Of a stretch of DNA of 64,000 nucleotides, positions 35,985 through 44,782 are shown piece by piece. Position 1 is the stretch's first letter. Each line of letters starts with the position of its first letter. The notes under the pieces are model-generated. The model was not told the origin of the DNA, did not search any database, and was given only the letters and a program-made list of their open reading frames with translations. The stretch comes from Pseudomonas putida (lineage in GTDB: Bacteria > Pseudomonadota > Gammaproteobacteria > Pseudomonadales > Pseudomonadaceae): the NCBI RefSeq assembly GCF_001976065.1, contig NZ_MNAH01000016.1:4135-68134 (forward strand). Direction: 5' to 3'. The position numbers and the translations under genes are program-made.

Positions 35985-36896
35985 TCAGCCGCTGAAATCC
36001 GTGGAAGCGTACACCGCCAGTTTGCTCTGGATGAAGTCGAGGAAACACTGAATGCGCAAGGCCAGCTGCGAGTTGCGGTAATACACCGCGTTGATCGGCT
36101 GGCGATAGCCGCTGTTGAACTCGGCCAGCAACACCTTCAACCGTCCGGCACGAATGTCGTCGATGGTCATGTAGTGCGACAGGCTGGCGATGCCCTGGCC
36201 TTCCAGCGCCAGGTGGCGGATGGTTTCGCCGCTGGAGGCGCTGAGCGACGCCTGGATCGGCCAGCGATCGCCGTGCACGTAGCGCAGCGGCCATTGGTTG
36301 AGGCCCTCGTTCTGGGTGAATCCCAGCAGGGTATGTTTGGCCAGGTCGGCCACGGCGGTCGGTGTGCCGTGTTTTTCCAGATACGCCGGGCTGGCGACGA
36401 TGTGCAGCGGGCTGCACCCCAGCGAGCGGGCGTGCAGGGTCGAGTCGGCCAGGGTGCCGATGCGGATGGCGATGTCGGTGCTTTGCTCGAGCAGGTCGAT
36501 GATCAGGTCGTTGCTGTTGAGTTCGAGCTGGATGTCGGGATAGAGCCTGCGGAACTCATCGATGTAGGGCACGATGGCGTGCAGCATGAACGGTGACGCG
36601 GCGTTGATGCGCAAACGCCCGGACGGCGTTTGCTGGCGTGAGGACAAGCGCTCCTCGAGTTGATCCATCTGATCGAGGATCAGCTTGGCGTGTTCGAAGA
36701 AATACTTGCCTTCCTCGGTCAGGTCCATGCGGCGCGTGGTGCGGTTGATCAGCGTGGTATCGAGCTTGGCCTCCAGCCGCGACAGCGTACGGCTGACCGC
36801 CGACGGCGTCTGCCCGACCTGCTCGGCCGCCGCGGAAATCGACCCACACTCGATCACGCAGACGAAAATCTGCAACTCATCGGATCTGGCTTTCAC
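35985..36896 (-). CDS. LysR-family transcriptional regulator
   Basis: 303 residues. The N-terminal winged helix (residues 5-65; VIECGSISAAAEQVGQTPSA) has the LTTR pattern of the subgroup with TTRRMDLTEEG, often found next to quinone reductases. The effector domain is at 90-295. It starts 58 bp downstream of the mdaB-like gene on the same strand, so it may be cotranscribed with it, or may have its own promoter in that gap. Confidence 0.9.
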   Translation of the reverse strand: MKARSDELQIFVCVIECGSISAAAEQVGQTPSAVSRTLSRLEAKLDTTLINRTTRRMDLTEEGKYFFEHAKLILDQMDQLEERLSSRQQTPSGRLRINAASPFMLHAIVPYIDEFRRLYPDIQLELNSNDLIIDLLEQSTDIAIRIGTLADSTLHARSLGCSPLHIVASPAYLEKHGTPTAVADLAKHTLLGFTQNEGLNQWPLRYVHGDRWPIQASLSASSGETIRHLALEGQGIASLSHYMTIDDIRAGRLKVLLAEFNSGYRQPINAVYYRNSQLALRIQCFLDFIQSKLAVYASTDFSG

Positions 36897-36954
36897 GGTT
36901 GCCCCTCATGCAAAAACAGGCTTGATAGTAGCCGGAAGCGGGGCAAAAGGAACC

Positions 36955-37545
36955 TCAAGCCTTCAGGCCAAACACCTCGGCCAAATGCTGCTCATAACGC
37001 GCCACATCGGCCTCGATGTCCGGGCGTTTCATCACGTCCACACAGAGGAAAGTCGGCAAAGCGGTCATGCCGAGGAATTCGTTGGCCTTGTGGAACGGGA
37101 AGTACACCGCGTCCACGCCCTTGGCTTCGAAGAAGTCAGTCGGGTCGTCGAAGGCTTGCTGCGGCGCGTTCCAGGTCAGCGACAGCATGTACTGCTTGCC
37201 GTGAACCAGACCGCCACTGCCGTATTTCTGCGAGGCGTCGGAACGGGTGCGGCCGTCACTGGCGTAGAGACTGCCATGACCTTCGGTGAAGACCTCGTCG
37301 ATGTACTTCTTCACGGTCCAGGGCGCGCCCATCCACCAGCCGGGCATCTGGTAAATGATCACATCGGCCCAGAGGAATTTGGCAACTTCTTCAGCGACGT
37401 CGTAACCCTCGTCGATGAAGGTGGTTCTGACATCCACTCCGCCGCGATCCAGCACGCTCAGCGCGGCTTCATGCAAGGTGGTGTTGTAGCGGCCATCGGA
37501 GTGAGCGAATTTTTTGCCGCCGTTGAGCAACAGGACTTTTTTCAT
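36955..37545 (-). CDS. mdaB: NAD(P)H:quinone oxidoreductase, MdaB-like flavoprotein
   Basis: 196 residues of the flavodoxin-like NAD(P)H dehydrogenase (quinone) family. Typical stretches are KKVLLLNGGKKFAHSDGRYN, WADVIIYQMPGWWMGAPWTV, DEVFTEGHG, and KQYMLSLTWNAPQQAF. This is the pattern of MdaB (modulator of drug activity B), which reduces quinones by two electrons using FAD. The start was set at MKKVLLL (37545); five extra residues are possible. It diverges from the quinol-monooxygenase-like gene at 37710, a functionally sensible pairing. Confidence 0.87.
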   Translation of the reverse strand: MKKVLLLNGGKKFAHSDGRYNTTLHEAALSVLDRGGVDVRTTFIDEGYDVAEEVAKFLWADVIIYQMPGWWMGAPWTVKKYIDEVFTEGHGSLYASDGRTRSDASQKYGSGGLVHGKQYMLSLTWNAPQQAFDDPTDFFEAKGVDAVYFPFHKANEFLGMTALPTFLCVDVMKRPDIEADVARYEQHLAEVFGLKA

Positions 37546-37709
37546 GGAAGGTCTCGGCAAGGGTCAGGAAATGAATGGCGGCAGATTAACGATCCGCCTC
37601 GCGCGGAGTAAGCGCACTTTTCGCAAAATTCATTTGACCTACACGCACGAATCGGCAAGTGATTGTTGCCTTAGACTGTGGCCAATTCTGACCTGAGGAG
37701 CGTTTTCTG

Positions 37710-38024
37710 ATGAGTGAAATGCAAGGCTTCATCCTGCACGCCAAGACCCGCCCGGAAAAATCCGACGCCTTCGAAGCGTTTTTCAGCGGCTATGTAGAAG
37801 CAAGTCGCGCCGAACCCGGCTGCATCGAATACCACATGCTGCGCGACAAGCAGGACCCGACCCTGTTTATCTTCTATGAGATCTGGCAGTCCCAGGAGCA
37901 TCTTGACGTGCACTCGAACCTGCCGCACATGAAGCAGTTCCTCGAGCAGCGCGATGAATACCTGGAGCGGGATTTCGAGATTCGTGCCATCGAAATGATC
38001 AGCCCGTCGCCCGCTAGCCGTTGA
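37710..38024 (+). CDS. Antibiotic biosynthesis monooxygenase (ABM)-domain protein, putative quinol monooxygenase
   Basis: 104 residues forming a single ABM dimeric alpha/beta-barrel domain: GFILHAKTRPEKSDAFEAFF, then the diagnostic EPGCIEYHMLRD and FIFYEIWQSQEHLDVH with HSNLPHMKQF. YgiN-type members oxidise quinols. It diverges from mdaB across about 165 bp, mirroring the E. coli mdaB-ygiN pairing. The 3' end overlaps the convergent TauE/SafE gene by 11 bp. Confidence 0.85.
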   Translation: MSEMQGFILHAKTRPEKSDAFEAFFSGYVEASRAEPGCIEYHMLRDKQDPTLFIFYEIWQSQEHLDVHSNLPHMKQFLEQRDEYLERDFEIRAIEMISPSPASR

Positions 38025-38778
38025 TCAACAGATGGCCGCCGAGCAAACCCAGGCCAATGAAGAACACGCGCTTGAACAACTGGGCGCTGATCCGCTGGCG
38101 CAACCACTGCCCCAGCCACATGCCGAGCACCGCCGGGATCAGCGCCAACAGCGACGCACTCAATTCGCCGCCACCGAGGGCGCCGCGCCAGAGCAGTCCC
38201 GCGGCCAGGGCCAGGGTCGAGACGGTGAATGACAGGCCCAACGCCTGCACCAGCTCATCCTTGCTCAAGCCCAGCGCCTGCAGGTACGGCACCGCCGGAA
38301 TCACGAACACTCCCGTGGCCGAGGTAATCACCCCCGTCAGCACGCCGCACAGCGGACCTAACCAGCGCTCATTGCCAGCACCTACACGCAAGGTCGGCAG
38401 GACCAAACCGCTCAGCGCGTAGATCAACAACGCTGCGCCCAAGCCGCGCACTACCCAGTGCCCACCGACCATGCCGATCCACAGCGTACCCGCACCAGTG
38501 CCGATGAAAATCGCCAGCAGCATTGGCCACAGCCGCTTGATCAACCCCTGCAAATGCCCGCCAAAGGCCAGTTGCCAGACGTTGGTCAGGGTCGCGGGAA
38601 TGATCAACAACGCGGCAGCCTGTGACGGTGCAATAGCCAGGCCGAGCAGGCCCATGGCGATGGTTGGCAGGCCGAGGCCGATCACACCCTTGATCACGCC
38701 GGCCAGCAGGAAGGTGGCGATGACCAGCAGCGACAGGGCCAGGCCGAGGTTCTGATAGAACGAGACGAAGGTATTCAT
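38014..38778 (-). CDS. TauE/SafE-family sulfite/organosulfonate exporter-like membrane protein
   Basis: 254 residues with about eight hydrophobic segments and the duplicated TauE/SafE pattern (AGVIKGVIGLGLPTIAMGLL near residues 27-46, GVLTGVITSATGVFVIPAVPYLQ in the second half). The family exports sulfite, sulfoacetate or related anions; no pathway gene nearby indicates the substrate. It converges on the ABM gene. Confidence 0.87.
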   Translation of the reverse strand: MNTFVSFYQNLGLALSLLVIATFLLAGVIKGVIGLGLPTIAMGLLGLAIAPSQAAALLIIPATLTNVWQLAFGGHLQGLIKRLWPMLLAIFIGTGAGTLWIGMVGGHWVVRGLGAALLIYALSGLVLPTLRVGAGNERWLGPLCGVLTGVITSATGVFVIPAVPYLQALGLSKDELVQALGLSFTVSTLALAAGLLWRGALGGGELSASLLALIPAVLGMWLGQWLRQRISAQLFKRVFFIGLGLLGGHLLING

Positions 38779-38879
38779 GGGGCTATGGTGAGCCCGGATT
38801 GGGACGGTTGAAAATCTGCCATATACTGAGGGAGCCTCTTGTTTATCCAGAGGCTGGCATATTTGTTGTGGCTAATGAC

Positions 38880-38960
38880 GCCTTCGCGGGCAAGCCCGCT
38901 CCTACAATGGTTATGTGAACGACACAGATCCACTGTATGAGCGGGCTTGCCCGCGAAGGG
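38880..38960. repeat. REPIN (two inverted REP palindromes)
   Basis: GCCTTCGCGGGCAAGCCCGC (from 38880) and an inverted copy ending at 38960 enclose about 27 bp. Both arms are the GCGGGCTTGCCCGCG subtype, unlike the TTGCTCGCG subtype elsewhere in the window. It lies directly upstream of the LysR gene. Confidence 0.87.
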
Positions 38961-38994
38961 CCCCTCCCAGACGACACTTGTAAATGGGCTGACG

Positions 38995-39879
38995 ATGCAC
39001 TTCGACATGACCGACCTGCGCCTCTACCTGAACATCCTCGACAGCGGCAACATCACCGCCGGCGCCGCGCGCAGCCATCTGTCCCTGGCGGCCGCGAGTG
39101 CACGAATCCGCGCGATGGAAACGTCACTGGGCACAGATTTCCTGCAACGCGGCCGTCGCGGCGTCACGCCGACGCCTGCCGGCAAGGCCCTCGCCCAACA
39201 CGCCCGCGTCCTGCTGCAACAGGCCGAACGCATGCAGCAGGACCTGGCCGACTATGCCAAGGGCGTCAAAGGCCAGGTGCGGTTGTTGTGCAACACCACG
39301 GCGATCACCGAATACCTGCCGGAGTTGCTCGCCGACTTCCTGCGCGAGCACCCCAACCTCGACATCGACCTGCAGGAACTGCCCAGCACGCGCATCACCC
39401 ACGCCTTGCGCCAGGGCGCAGCCGACCTGGGTATCGTCTCCGACGCGGTGGACACCCACTCCCTTGAAACCCTGCCCTTTCGTGACGATCCGCTGGTGTT
39501 GATCATGCCGCCCGGGCATCCCCTGGCCGAGGGCGAACCGCCAGGTTTCAGCGATACGTTGCAGCACGATTACGTGGGACTGGCCGCCAACAGCGCACTC
39601 GCGGTGTACCTCGAAGAACAGGCGTTGCACGCGGGTATGCGTATGCAGATCCGCATCCGTGCGGAAGGCTTCGACGGGGTGATTCGCATGGTCGCTCGCG
39701 GCGCCGGGCTGGCAATCGTGCCGCTGGCGGCGATCCAGCGACGGGAACTGGATCAGCCGCTCAACAGTTACGCGTTGAAGGAGGATTGGGCACAGCGAAA
39801 ACTACTGCTGTGCGCCCGCTCGTTCGCTGGCCTGCCCGGTTATGCCAGAGCGCTGCTCAAGGCCTTGCGCACTGAGTGA
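38995..39879 (+). CDS. LysR-family transcriptional regulator
   Basis: 294 residues: winged helix (residues 5-65; LRLYLNILDSGNITAGAARS) and a substrate-binding-type effector domain (about 95-290). The ATG at 38995 is preferred because the longer frame starts inside a REP element; 39007 (MTDLRL) is also possible and no strong RBS decides. It converges on the amino acid permease gene with a 78-bp overlap of coding ends, an unusually long antisense overlap. Confidence 0.87.
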   Translation: MHFDMTDLRLYLNILDSGNITAGAARSHLSLAAASARIRAMETSLGTDFLQRGRRGVTPTPAGKALAQHARVLLQQAERMQQDLADYAKGVKGQVRLLCNTTAITEYLPELLADFLREHPNLDIDLQELPSTRITHALRQGAADLGIVSDAVDTHSLETLPFRDDPLVLIMPPGHPLAEGEPPGFSDTLQHDYVGLAANSALAVYLEEQALHAGMRMQIRIRAEGFDGVIRMVARGAGLAIVPLAAIQRRELDQPLNSYALKEDWAQRKLLLCARSFAGLPGYARALLKALRTE

Positions 39880-41259
39880 GGCCGGTTTGGGCTTCCTGAA
39901 AAACAGGCCGTAGACCACCGTCAGCAGCAACAGGAACGGCACGCCGAACACCAGGGTCATCTTGAAGGCCTCGGTGAAGTAGGTGGTGATCATCACCGCC
40001 CCCATCAACACCAGTCCCAACAGCGTGCTGAAGGGGAACAGGCGCATGCGAAACGACAGTTTTCGCTCGCCGTGGCGCTGGTGATAACGACGGAAACAGT
40101 AGTGGGTCAGGAAGATCATGAACCAGGTGAAGATGGCGCCGAACATCGAGATCGCCATCATCAGGGTGAACGAACTTTCCGGGTACAGGATGTTGAGCAA
40201 CGTCGCCAGGGCAATGCCCGAACTCGACAACAACAGGGCATTGAGCGGAATCCCGGTCTTGCTCAGCTTGCCCATGGACTTGGGTGCGTAACCGCCACGG
40301 GACAGGCTGAACATCATGCGCGTGGTGATGTACAACTGGCTGTTCATCGCCGACAGCGCGGCGATCAGGATCACGAAATTCATCACCCCGGTGGCGCCGG
40401 GAATGCCGATGGCTTGCATGACCGTGACGAACGGACTCTGGGCATGACCAGCCTGGACCCACGGCACGATTGCCAGCATCAAGGCGAGGGTCAGCAGGTA
40501 GAACACCACCAGCCGCACGATGGTCGCGCGAAAGGCTTTCTTCACCGCTTGCTCCGGGTCCTGCGCCTCACCGGCGGCCACCGCGATCATCTCCACGCTC
40601 AGGTAACTGAAGATCGACACGATGACCGCGACCCACATGCCCTGCAGGCCATTGGGGAAAAAACCGCCGTGGGCGGTGTAGTTGTGCACGCCGTATTCCG
40701 GGTTGCCGGAACCGAACACCACGTACACCGCGAGGATGATGAAACCGACAATCGCGCCGATCTTGATGGTCGAGAACCAGTACTCGAAGGTACCGAATGT
40801 CTTCACGCTGATCGCGTTGAGCACGATCAGCACACTGGAGAACGAGACGATCCACACCCACTCCGGCACGTTGGCAAACCAGTACTTCATGTACATCGCC
40901 ACCGCCGTTACCTCCGTGCCAACCGCCAGCACGATCGCCGCCCAATAGGCGTAGCGCACGAGGAATCCGGCCAGCGGGCTGACATAGAATTCGGCATAGG
41001 CACCAAACGAACCGGAGGTCGAATGGGCCACGGTCATTTCCGCCAGGCAGCCCATCAACAACAGCGTGATGATCGCGCCGATGGCGTAGCTGAGCAGCAC
41101 GCTCGGTCCGGCATAGCCGATCGCGTAGGCACTGCCCATGAACAGCCCGGTGCCGATCGCACCGCCAATGGCGATCATGCTCATCTGCCCGGACGTCAGC
41201 TGCCGCCGCAGGCCCTGTTCGCGGTTGGATATCGTTTCAAAACCGGTGTTATCGGTCAT
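39802..41259 (-). CDS. AAT-family amino acid permease
   Basis: 485 residues with 12 predicted membrane segments. The amino acid transporter (APC/AAT) signature runs through MIAIGGAIGTGLFMGS (N-terminus) and SGSFGAYAEFYV. It is the distal gene of a kynU-oprD-permease series on the minus strand. Together with that context it could import tryptophan, kynurenine or another aromatic amino acid. Its last 26 residues (after KPKPASL) are low-complexity and overlap the convergent LysR gene, so the C-terminus may be extended relative to relatives. Confidence 0.88.
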   Translation of the reverse strand: MTDNTGFETISNREQGLRRQLTSGQMSMIAIGGAIGTGLFMGSAYAIGYAGPSVLLSYAIGAIITLLLMGCLAEMTVAHSTSGSFGAYAEFYVSPLAGFLVRYAYWAAIVLAVGTEVTAVAMYMKYWFANVPEWVWIVSFSSVLIVLNAISVKTFGTFEYWFSTIKIGAIVGFIILAVYVVFGSGNPEYGVHNYTAHGGFFPNGLQGMWVAVIVSIFSYLSVEMIAVAAGEAQDPEQAVKKAFRATIVRLVVFYLLTLALMLAIVPWVQAGHAQSPFVTVMQAIGIPGATGVMNFVILIAALSAMNSQLYITTRMMFSLSRGGYAPKSMGKLSKTGIPLNALLLSSSGIALATLLNILYPESSFTLMMAISMFGAIFTWFMIFLTHYCFRRYHQRHGERKLSFRMRLFPFSTLLGLVLMGAVMITTYFTEAFKMTLVFGVPFLLLLTVVYGLFFRKPKPASLSAQGLEQRSGITGQASERAGAQQ

Positions 41260-41347
41260 TTTTTATGTCCTCTGAATATTGTCTTTCTTGAAGAGCACGT
41301 CTTGGTTTTTACCCGGTGGGGATCAGCCACGCACAGCAGGACACGGA

Positions 41348-42661
41348 TCAGAGAATACTCAGTGGATACTCGATGATGACGCGCACTTCGTTGTTGTCCG
41401 TGGTATCGGCCTGCGCCACTTGTGCGGTCGAGCGCACACTGGCCTGGCGCACCCGCACCGACAGGTCCCTGGCCTTGCCCGACTGCACGACGTAGCGCGC
41501 TTCGATGTCGCGCTCCCAGCGCTTGCCATCGTCGCCGTAGCGTCCATAGGCGCTATTGGGACCACCGTCGTAATGGCTGTCGTCGATATGGTCACCACTG
41601 ACGTAACGCGACATGAAGCTCAGGCCCGGCACGCCGAAGGCCGCCATGTCCAGGTCATAACGCAGTTGCCATGAGCGTTCGTTGGGGGCGTTGAAGTCGA
41701 GCACCTGGACCGAGTTGGCGAGGAAAATCGAAGTGCCCGGCTGCTGGTCGAAACCCAGGTAATCGAACGGCTCATTGCCATCGACCTGTTGATACGCCAG
41801 GGTCAATCGATGGGCACCGAACTTGTAGGCGCTGGCCAGCGACCAGGTGGTGTTGTCGATCTTGCCGGCCAGGCTCTGACCATCGTCGTTAGTGCGGTAA
41901 ATGTTGAAATCCAGGTTCAGCGACTGGCCTTCACCCAGGGCAACGGTGTAGTTGGTGTTGGCGTAGTACTGCCGCCAGATATCGGTGAACTGCGAACCGT
42001 ACAGGCTGACGCTCAGTTGATCGCTCAGGGCGTAACTGCCGCCCAGATAATCGACGCTGCGTGTTTCCACGCCAGCGTACAGCGCTTTCAGTGCGCCATC
42101 GGCATTGGTCGAATTGCTGTCGTTGCCGGCAGTGAAATGACCGATGTCCAGTTGCAGGGCCTTGAGCTCATTGCTGGTCAGCTGAAAGCCGGTGGCCACG
42201 CTGGTGAACAGTCGCGCATTGCCGGTGCCGAACACCGGGTTGAGCGGCGTCAGGTTGCCGTACTTGAGTTCGGTGCGGGATATCCGCGCCTTCACCGCGC
42301 CGCCCGCTTCGGAGTACTCATCCTCGGGACGACCCTCTCCATCCACCGGCAGCAAGCCTGTGCCCGTGCGTCCCTTGCCACTGTCGAGCTTGATGCCCAG
42401 TTGCGCGTAGGCATCGACCCCGAACCCCACCGTGCCCTGGGTGTAGCCGGAGCGGTAATCGAGCATGATCCCGTGGGCCCATTCATCCCGGTAATTCTGA
42501 CCACCCGGGTTGTTGAGGTTGTTGCGGTAGAAGTAGAAGTTACGGTTGGTCAGGGTCAGGCTACTGTCTTCGACGAATCCATTGTCGGTGGCGGCATACG
42601 CCATTTGTCCTAGGCAACTGCTGATGGCGAGCGGCAACGCGGGCCAGGTGAACAGTCTCAT
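41348..42661 (-). CDS. OprD-family outer membrane porin
   Basis: 437 residues. A signal peptide (1 to about 23, ending MAYA) is followed by an 18-strand-type OprD barrel: NGFVEDSSLTLTNRNFYFYR at the N-terminus, alternating aromatic strands, and a C-terminal VRVIIEYPLSIL strand ending in a hydrophobic residue. OprD channels admit specific amino acids or organic acids. Its place between kynU (103 bp upstream) and an amino acid permease (88 bp downstream) suggests an aromatic amino acid or kynurenine substrate. Confidence 0.92.
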   Translation of the reverse strand: MRLFTWPALPLAISSCLGQMAYAATDNGFVEDSSLTLTNRNFYFYRNNLNNPGGQNYRDEWAHGIMLDYRSGYTQGTVGFGVDAYAQLGIKLDSGKGRTGTGLLPVDGEGRPEDEYSEAGGAVKARISRTELKYGNLTPLNPVFGTGNARLFTSVATGFQLTSNELKALQLDIGHFTAGNDSNSTNADGALKALYAGVETRSVDYLGGSYALSDQLSVSLYGSQFTDIWRQYYANTNYTVALGEGQSLNLDFNIYRTNDDGQSLAGKIDNTTWSLASAYKFGAHRLTLAYQQVDGNEPFDYLGFDQQPGTSIFLANSVQVLDFNAPNERSWQLRYDLDMAAFGVPGLSFMSRYVSGDHIDDSHYDGGPNSAYGRYGDDGKRWERDIEARYVVQSGKARDLSVRVRQASVRSTAQVAQADTTDNNEVRVIIEYPLSIL

Positions 42662-42763
42662 TCTGCGTGCTCCTTATTATTGTGATTGCACAGAACTGTT
42701 AATCGAGGACGACCGAAACCCTGCTGCCGGGAAACCCGGCAACAAGGGTGAACATCGGCGGTA

Positions 42764-44014
42764 TCAGGTGACGCTGTGGCGGACCTGGAATTGCGCTTGC
42801 GCCCAGGTTTTCTGATCGAGAATCTCGCCAAGGATCTGCACCGCATCCCAGACCTCGGTGAAGGTCGTGTACAGCGGGGTAAAGCCGAAGCGCATGATCC
42901 GCGGCTCGCGGTAATCGCCGATCACGCCCCGGGCGATCAAGGCCTGGATCACCGCATAACCTTCAGGGTGTTCGAAGCTGACATGGCTGCCACGCTTGGC
43001 ATGTTCACGCGGTGTGACCAGGGTCAACTCATGAGCGGCGCAGCGCTGCTCGACCAGTTCGATGAACAGGTCCGTCAGGGCCAGGGATTTGTGGCGCAGG
43101 GAGGCCATGTCGGTCTGGGCAAAAACGTCCAGCCCGCACTCGACCATCGCCAAGGAAGTGATCGGCTGGGTGCCACACAAGTAGCGCGCAATGCCGCTGC
43201 TCGGCTCGTAGCGCGACTCCATGGCGAACTGCCGCGAGTGGCCGAACCAACCCGACAGCGGCTGCGCCACCAGGTCGCACAACTGTGGATTGACCCAGAC
43301 AAACGCCTGCGAACCCGGACCGCCATTGAGGTACTTGTAGGTGCAGCCGATGGCGTAGTCGGCGCCCGCCTGATGCAGGTCCACCGGCACCGCGCCGGCG
43401 GAATGCGCCAGGTCCCAGATGGCCAGCGCGCCACACTCGTGAGCCAGTGCGGTCAAGGCTTGCATGTCGTGCATGTAGCCCGTCTTGTAGTTGACGTGGG
43501 TGAGCATCACCACTGCCGTGTCCTGATCGATCGCTTGCGGCAGCTCTTCAGGGCTGTCGACCAGGCGCAGGCTGTAACCCTGCTGCAGCATGTCGGCCAG
43601 GCCTTCGGCGATGTACAGGTCCGTGGGGAAGTTACTGCTTTCGGTGACAATCACCCGTCGGGTTGGCGACCTGGTGGCTTGCACACGCAGCGCGGCACTG
43701 AGCACCTTGAACAGGTTGATCGACGTCGTGTCGGTCACCACCACTTCACCGTCACGGGCGCCGATCAGCCCGGCCAGGCGATTTCCCAGACGCTCGGAAA
43801 GCTCACGCCAACCGGCAGTGTTCCAGCTACGGATCAGGCCATTGCCCCACTCTTGGGCGATCACCTCCTGAGCACGCGCCAATGCCGCGACCGGGCGCGC
43901 GCCCAGCGAATTGCCATCGAGATAAATCACACCGTCGGGTAGCGCAAATTGCTGGCGTAGCGGCGCGAGAGTGTCCTGGGCATCAAGCGCCAGGCAATCG
44001 TTTCTTGTTGTCAT
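42764..44014 (-). CDS. kynU: Kynureninase
   Basis: 416 residues, the normal length. PLP enzyme that splits kynurenine into anthranilate and alanine. YLDGNSLGARP (31-41), the aspartate-containing WDLAHSAGAVPVDLH (200-214) and the PLP-lysine motif CTYKYLNGGPGS with Lys227 are all intact. The C-terminal RGSHVSFEH and RFGFTPLYTTF are family hallmarks. It is the first gene of a minus-strand unit with a porin and a permease, and diverges from kynR, its probable regulator, across 174 bp. kynBA lie 7-8 kb away in the same window, giving a complete tryptophan-to-anthranilate route. Confidence 0.96.
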   Translation of the reverse strand: MTTRNDCLALDAQDTLAPLRQQFALPDGVIYLDGNSLGARPVAALARAQEVIAQEWGNGLIRSWNTAGWRELSERLGNRLAGLIGARDGEVVVTDTTSINLFKVLSAALRVQATRSPTRRVIVTESSNFPTDLYIAEGLADMLQQGYSLRLVDSPEELPQAIDQDTAVVMLTHVNYKTGYMHDMQALTALAHECGALAIWDLAHSAGAVPVDLHQAGADYAIGCTYKYLNGGPGSQAFVWVNPQLCDLVAQPLSGWFGHSRQFAMESRYEPSSGIARYLCGTQPITSLAMVECGLDVFAQTDMASLRHKSLALTDLFIELVEQRCAAHELTLVTPREHAKRGSHVSFEHPEGYAVIQALIARGVIGDYREPRIMRFGFTPLYTTFTEVWDAVQILGEILDQKTWAQAQFQVRHSVT

Positions 44015-44188
44015 CGGGCGTCCTGTTCTTTGAAGGTCGTAGCGTTTGCTCAGGCGTTTTCGGGCCTTTTCTGTGGAGAGATAATGAACGAAGCATTGGA
44101 GAATTTTCGTGCAAAGTGAGCAGCCGTATAGTACTTATCTCGCAGAAAATTCGAATTCAATGCCCATTAGCACGGATTTATTTCAACC

Positions 44189-44662
44189 ATGAATCTCGAC
44201 TCGACAGACCTGCGAATCCTCCATCAACTGCAGCAGGATGGCCGTATCAGCAACCAGGAACTGGCGGAGAAAGTCGCCCTGTCGCCGTCGGCCTGTCTAC
44301 GCCGCTTGCGTCTGCTGGAAAGCGAGGGAGTCATTTCCGGCTACCGCGCCGTGCTGAATGCCGAGCGGCTGGGAATCGAACTGGAGGCCATCGTCCATGT
44401 GTCATTGCGACAGGACGTCGAGGACTGGCACGAGACCTTTATCAAGAAGGTCCAGTCGTGGCCGGAAGTGGTCACCGCGTACGTGATCACCGGCGCGAGC
44501 AACTATGTGCTGCGGGTGCAGGCGCGCAACCTCAAGCACTTCTCCGATTTCATCGTCAACCACTTGAACCGCACGGCGGGCGTGACCGACATCCGCTCGG
44601 AAATCGTCCTGCAGAAAATCAAGGAGCGCGAAGCGTTGCTGGACCTGGTGGTGCGCAAGTAA
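44189..44662 (+). CDS. kynR: Lrp/AsnC-family regulator, probable KynR
   Basis: 157 residues: an N-terminal AsnC helix-turn-helix (residues 4-60; TDLRILHQLQQDGRISNQEL) and a C-terminal RAM ligand domain (about 70-150). In Pseudomonas the Lrp-type KynR, divergent from kynU, activates the kyn genes in response to kynurenine. Orientation and gene neighbours match. The 44015-44188 gap must hold the shared operator region. A REPIN follows the gene. Confidence 0.9.
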   Translation: MNLDSTDLRILHQLQQDGRISNQELAEKVALSPSACLRRLRLLESEGVISGYRAVLNAERLGIELEAIVHVSLRQDVEDWHETFIKKVQSWPEVVTAYVITGASNYVLRVQARNLKHFSDFIVNHLNRTAGVTDIRSEIVLQKIKEREALLDLVVRK

Positions 44663-44684
44663 GGGAGCAACGCACGGCTAAACC

Positions 44685-44774
44685 TGTGGGAGCGGGCTTG
44701 CTCGCGAAGAGGGAGTGTCAGTTGACATCAATGTTCACTGGACCACCGCATTCGCGAGCAAGCCCGCTCCCACA
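44685..44774. repeat. REPIN (two inverted REP palindromes)
   Basis: TGTGGGAGCGGGCTTGCTCG (from 44685) and its inverted partner (44751-44774) enclose about 41 bp. It separates the convergent kynR and antR genes. Confidence 0.9.
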
Positions 44775-44782
44775 GGGTTCGC

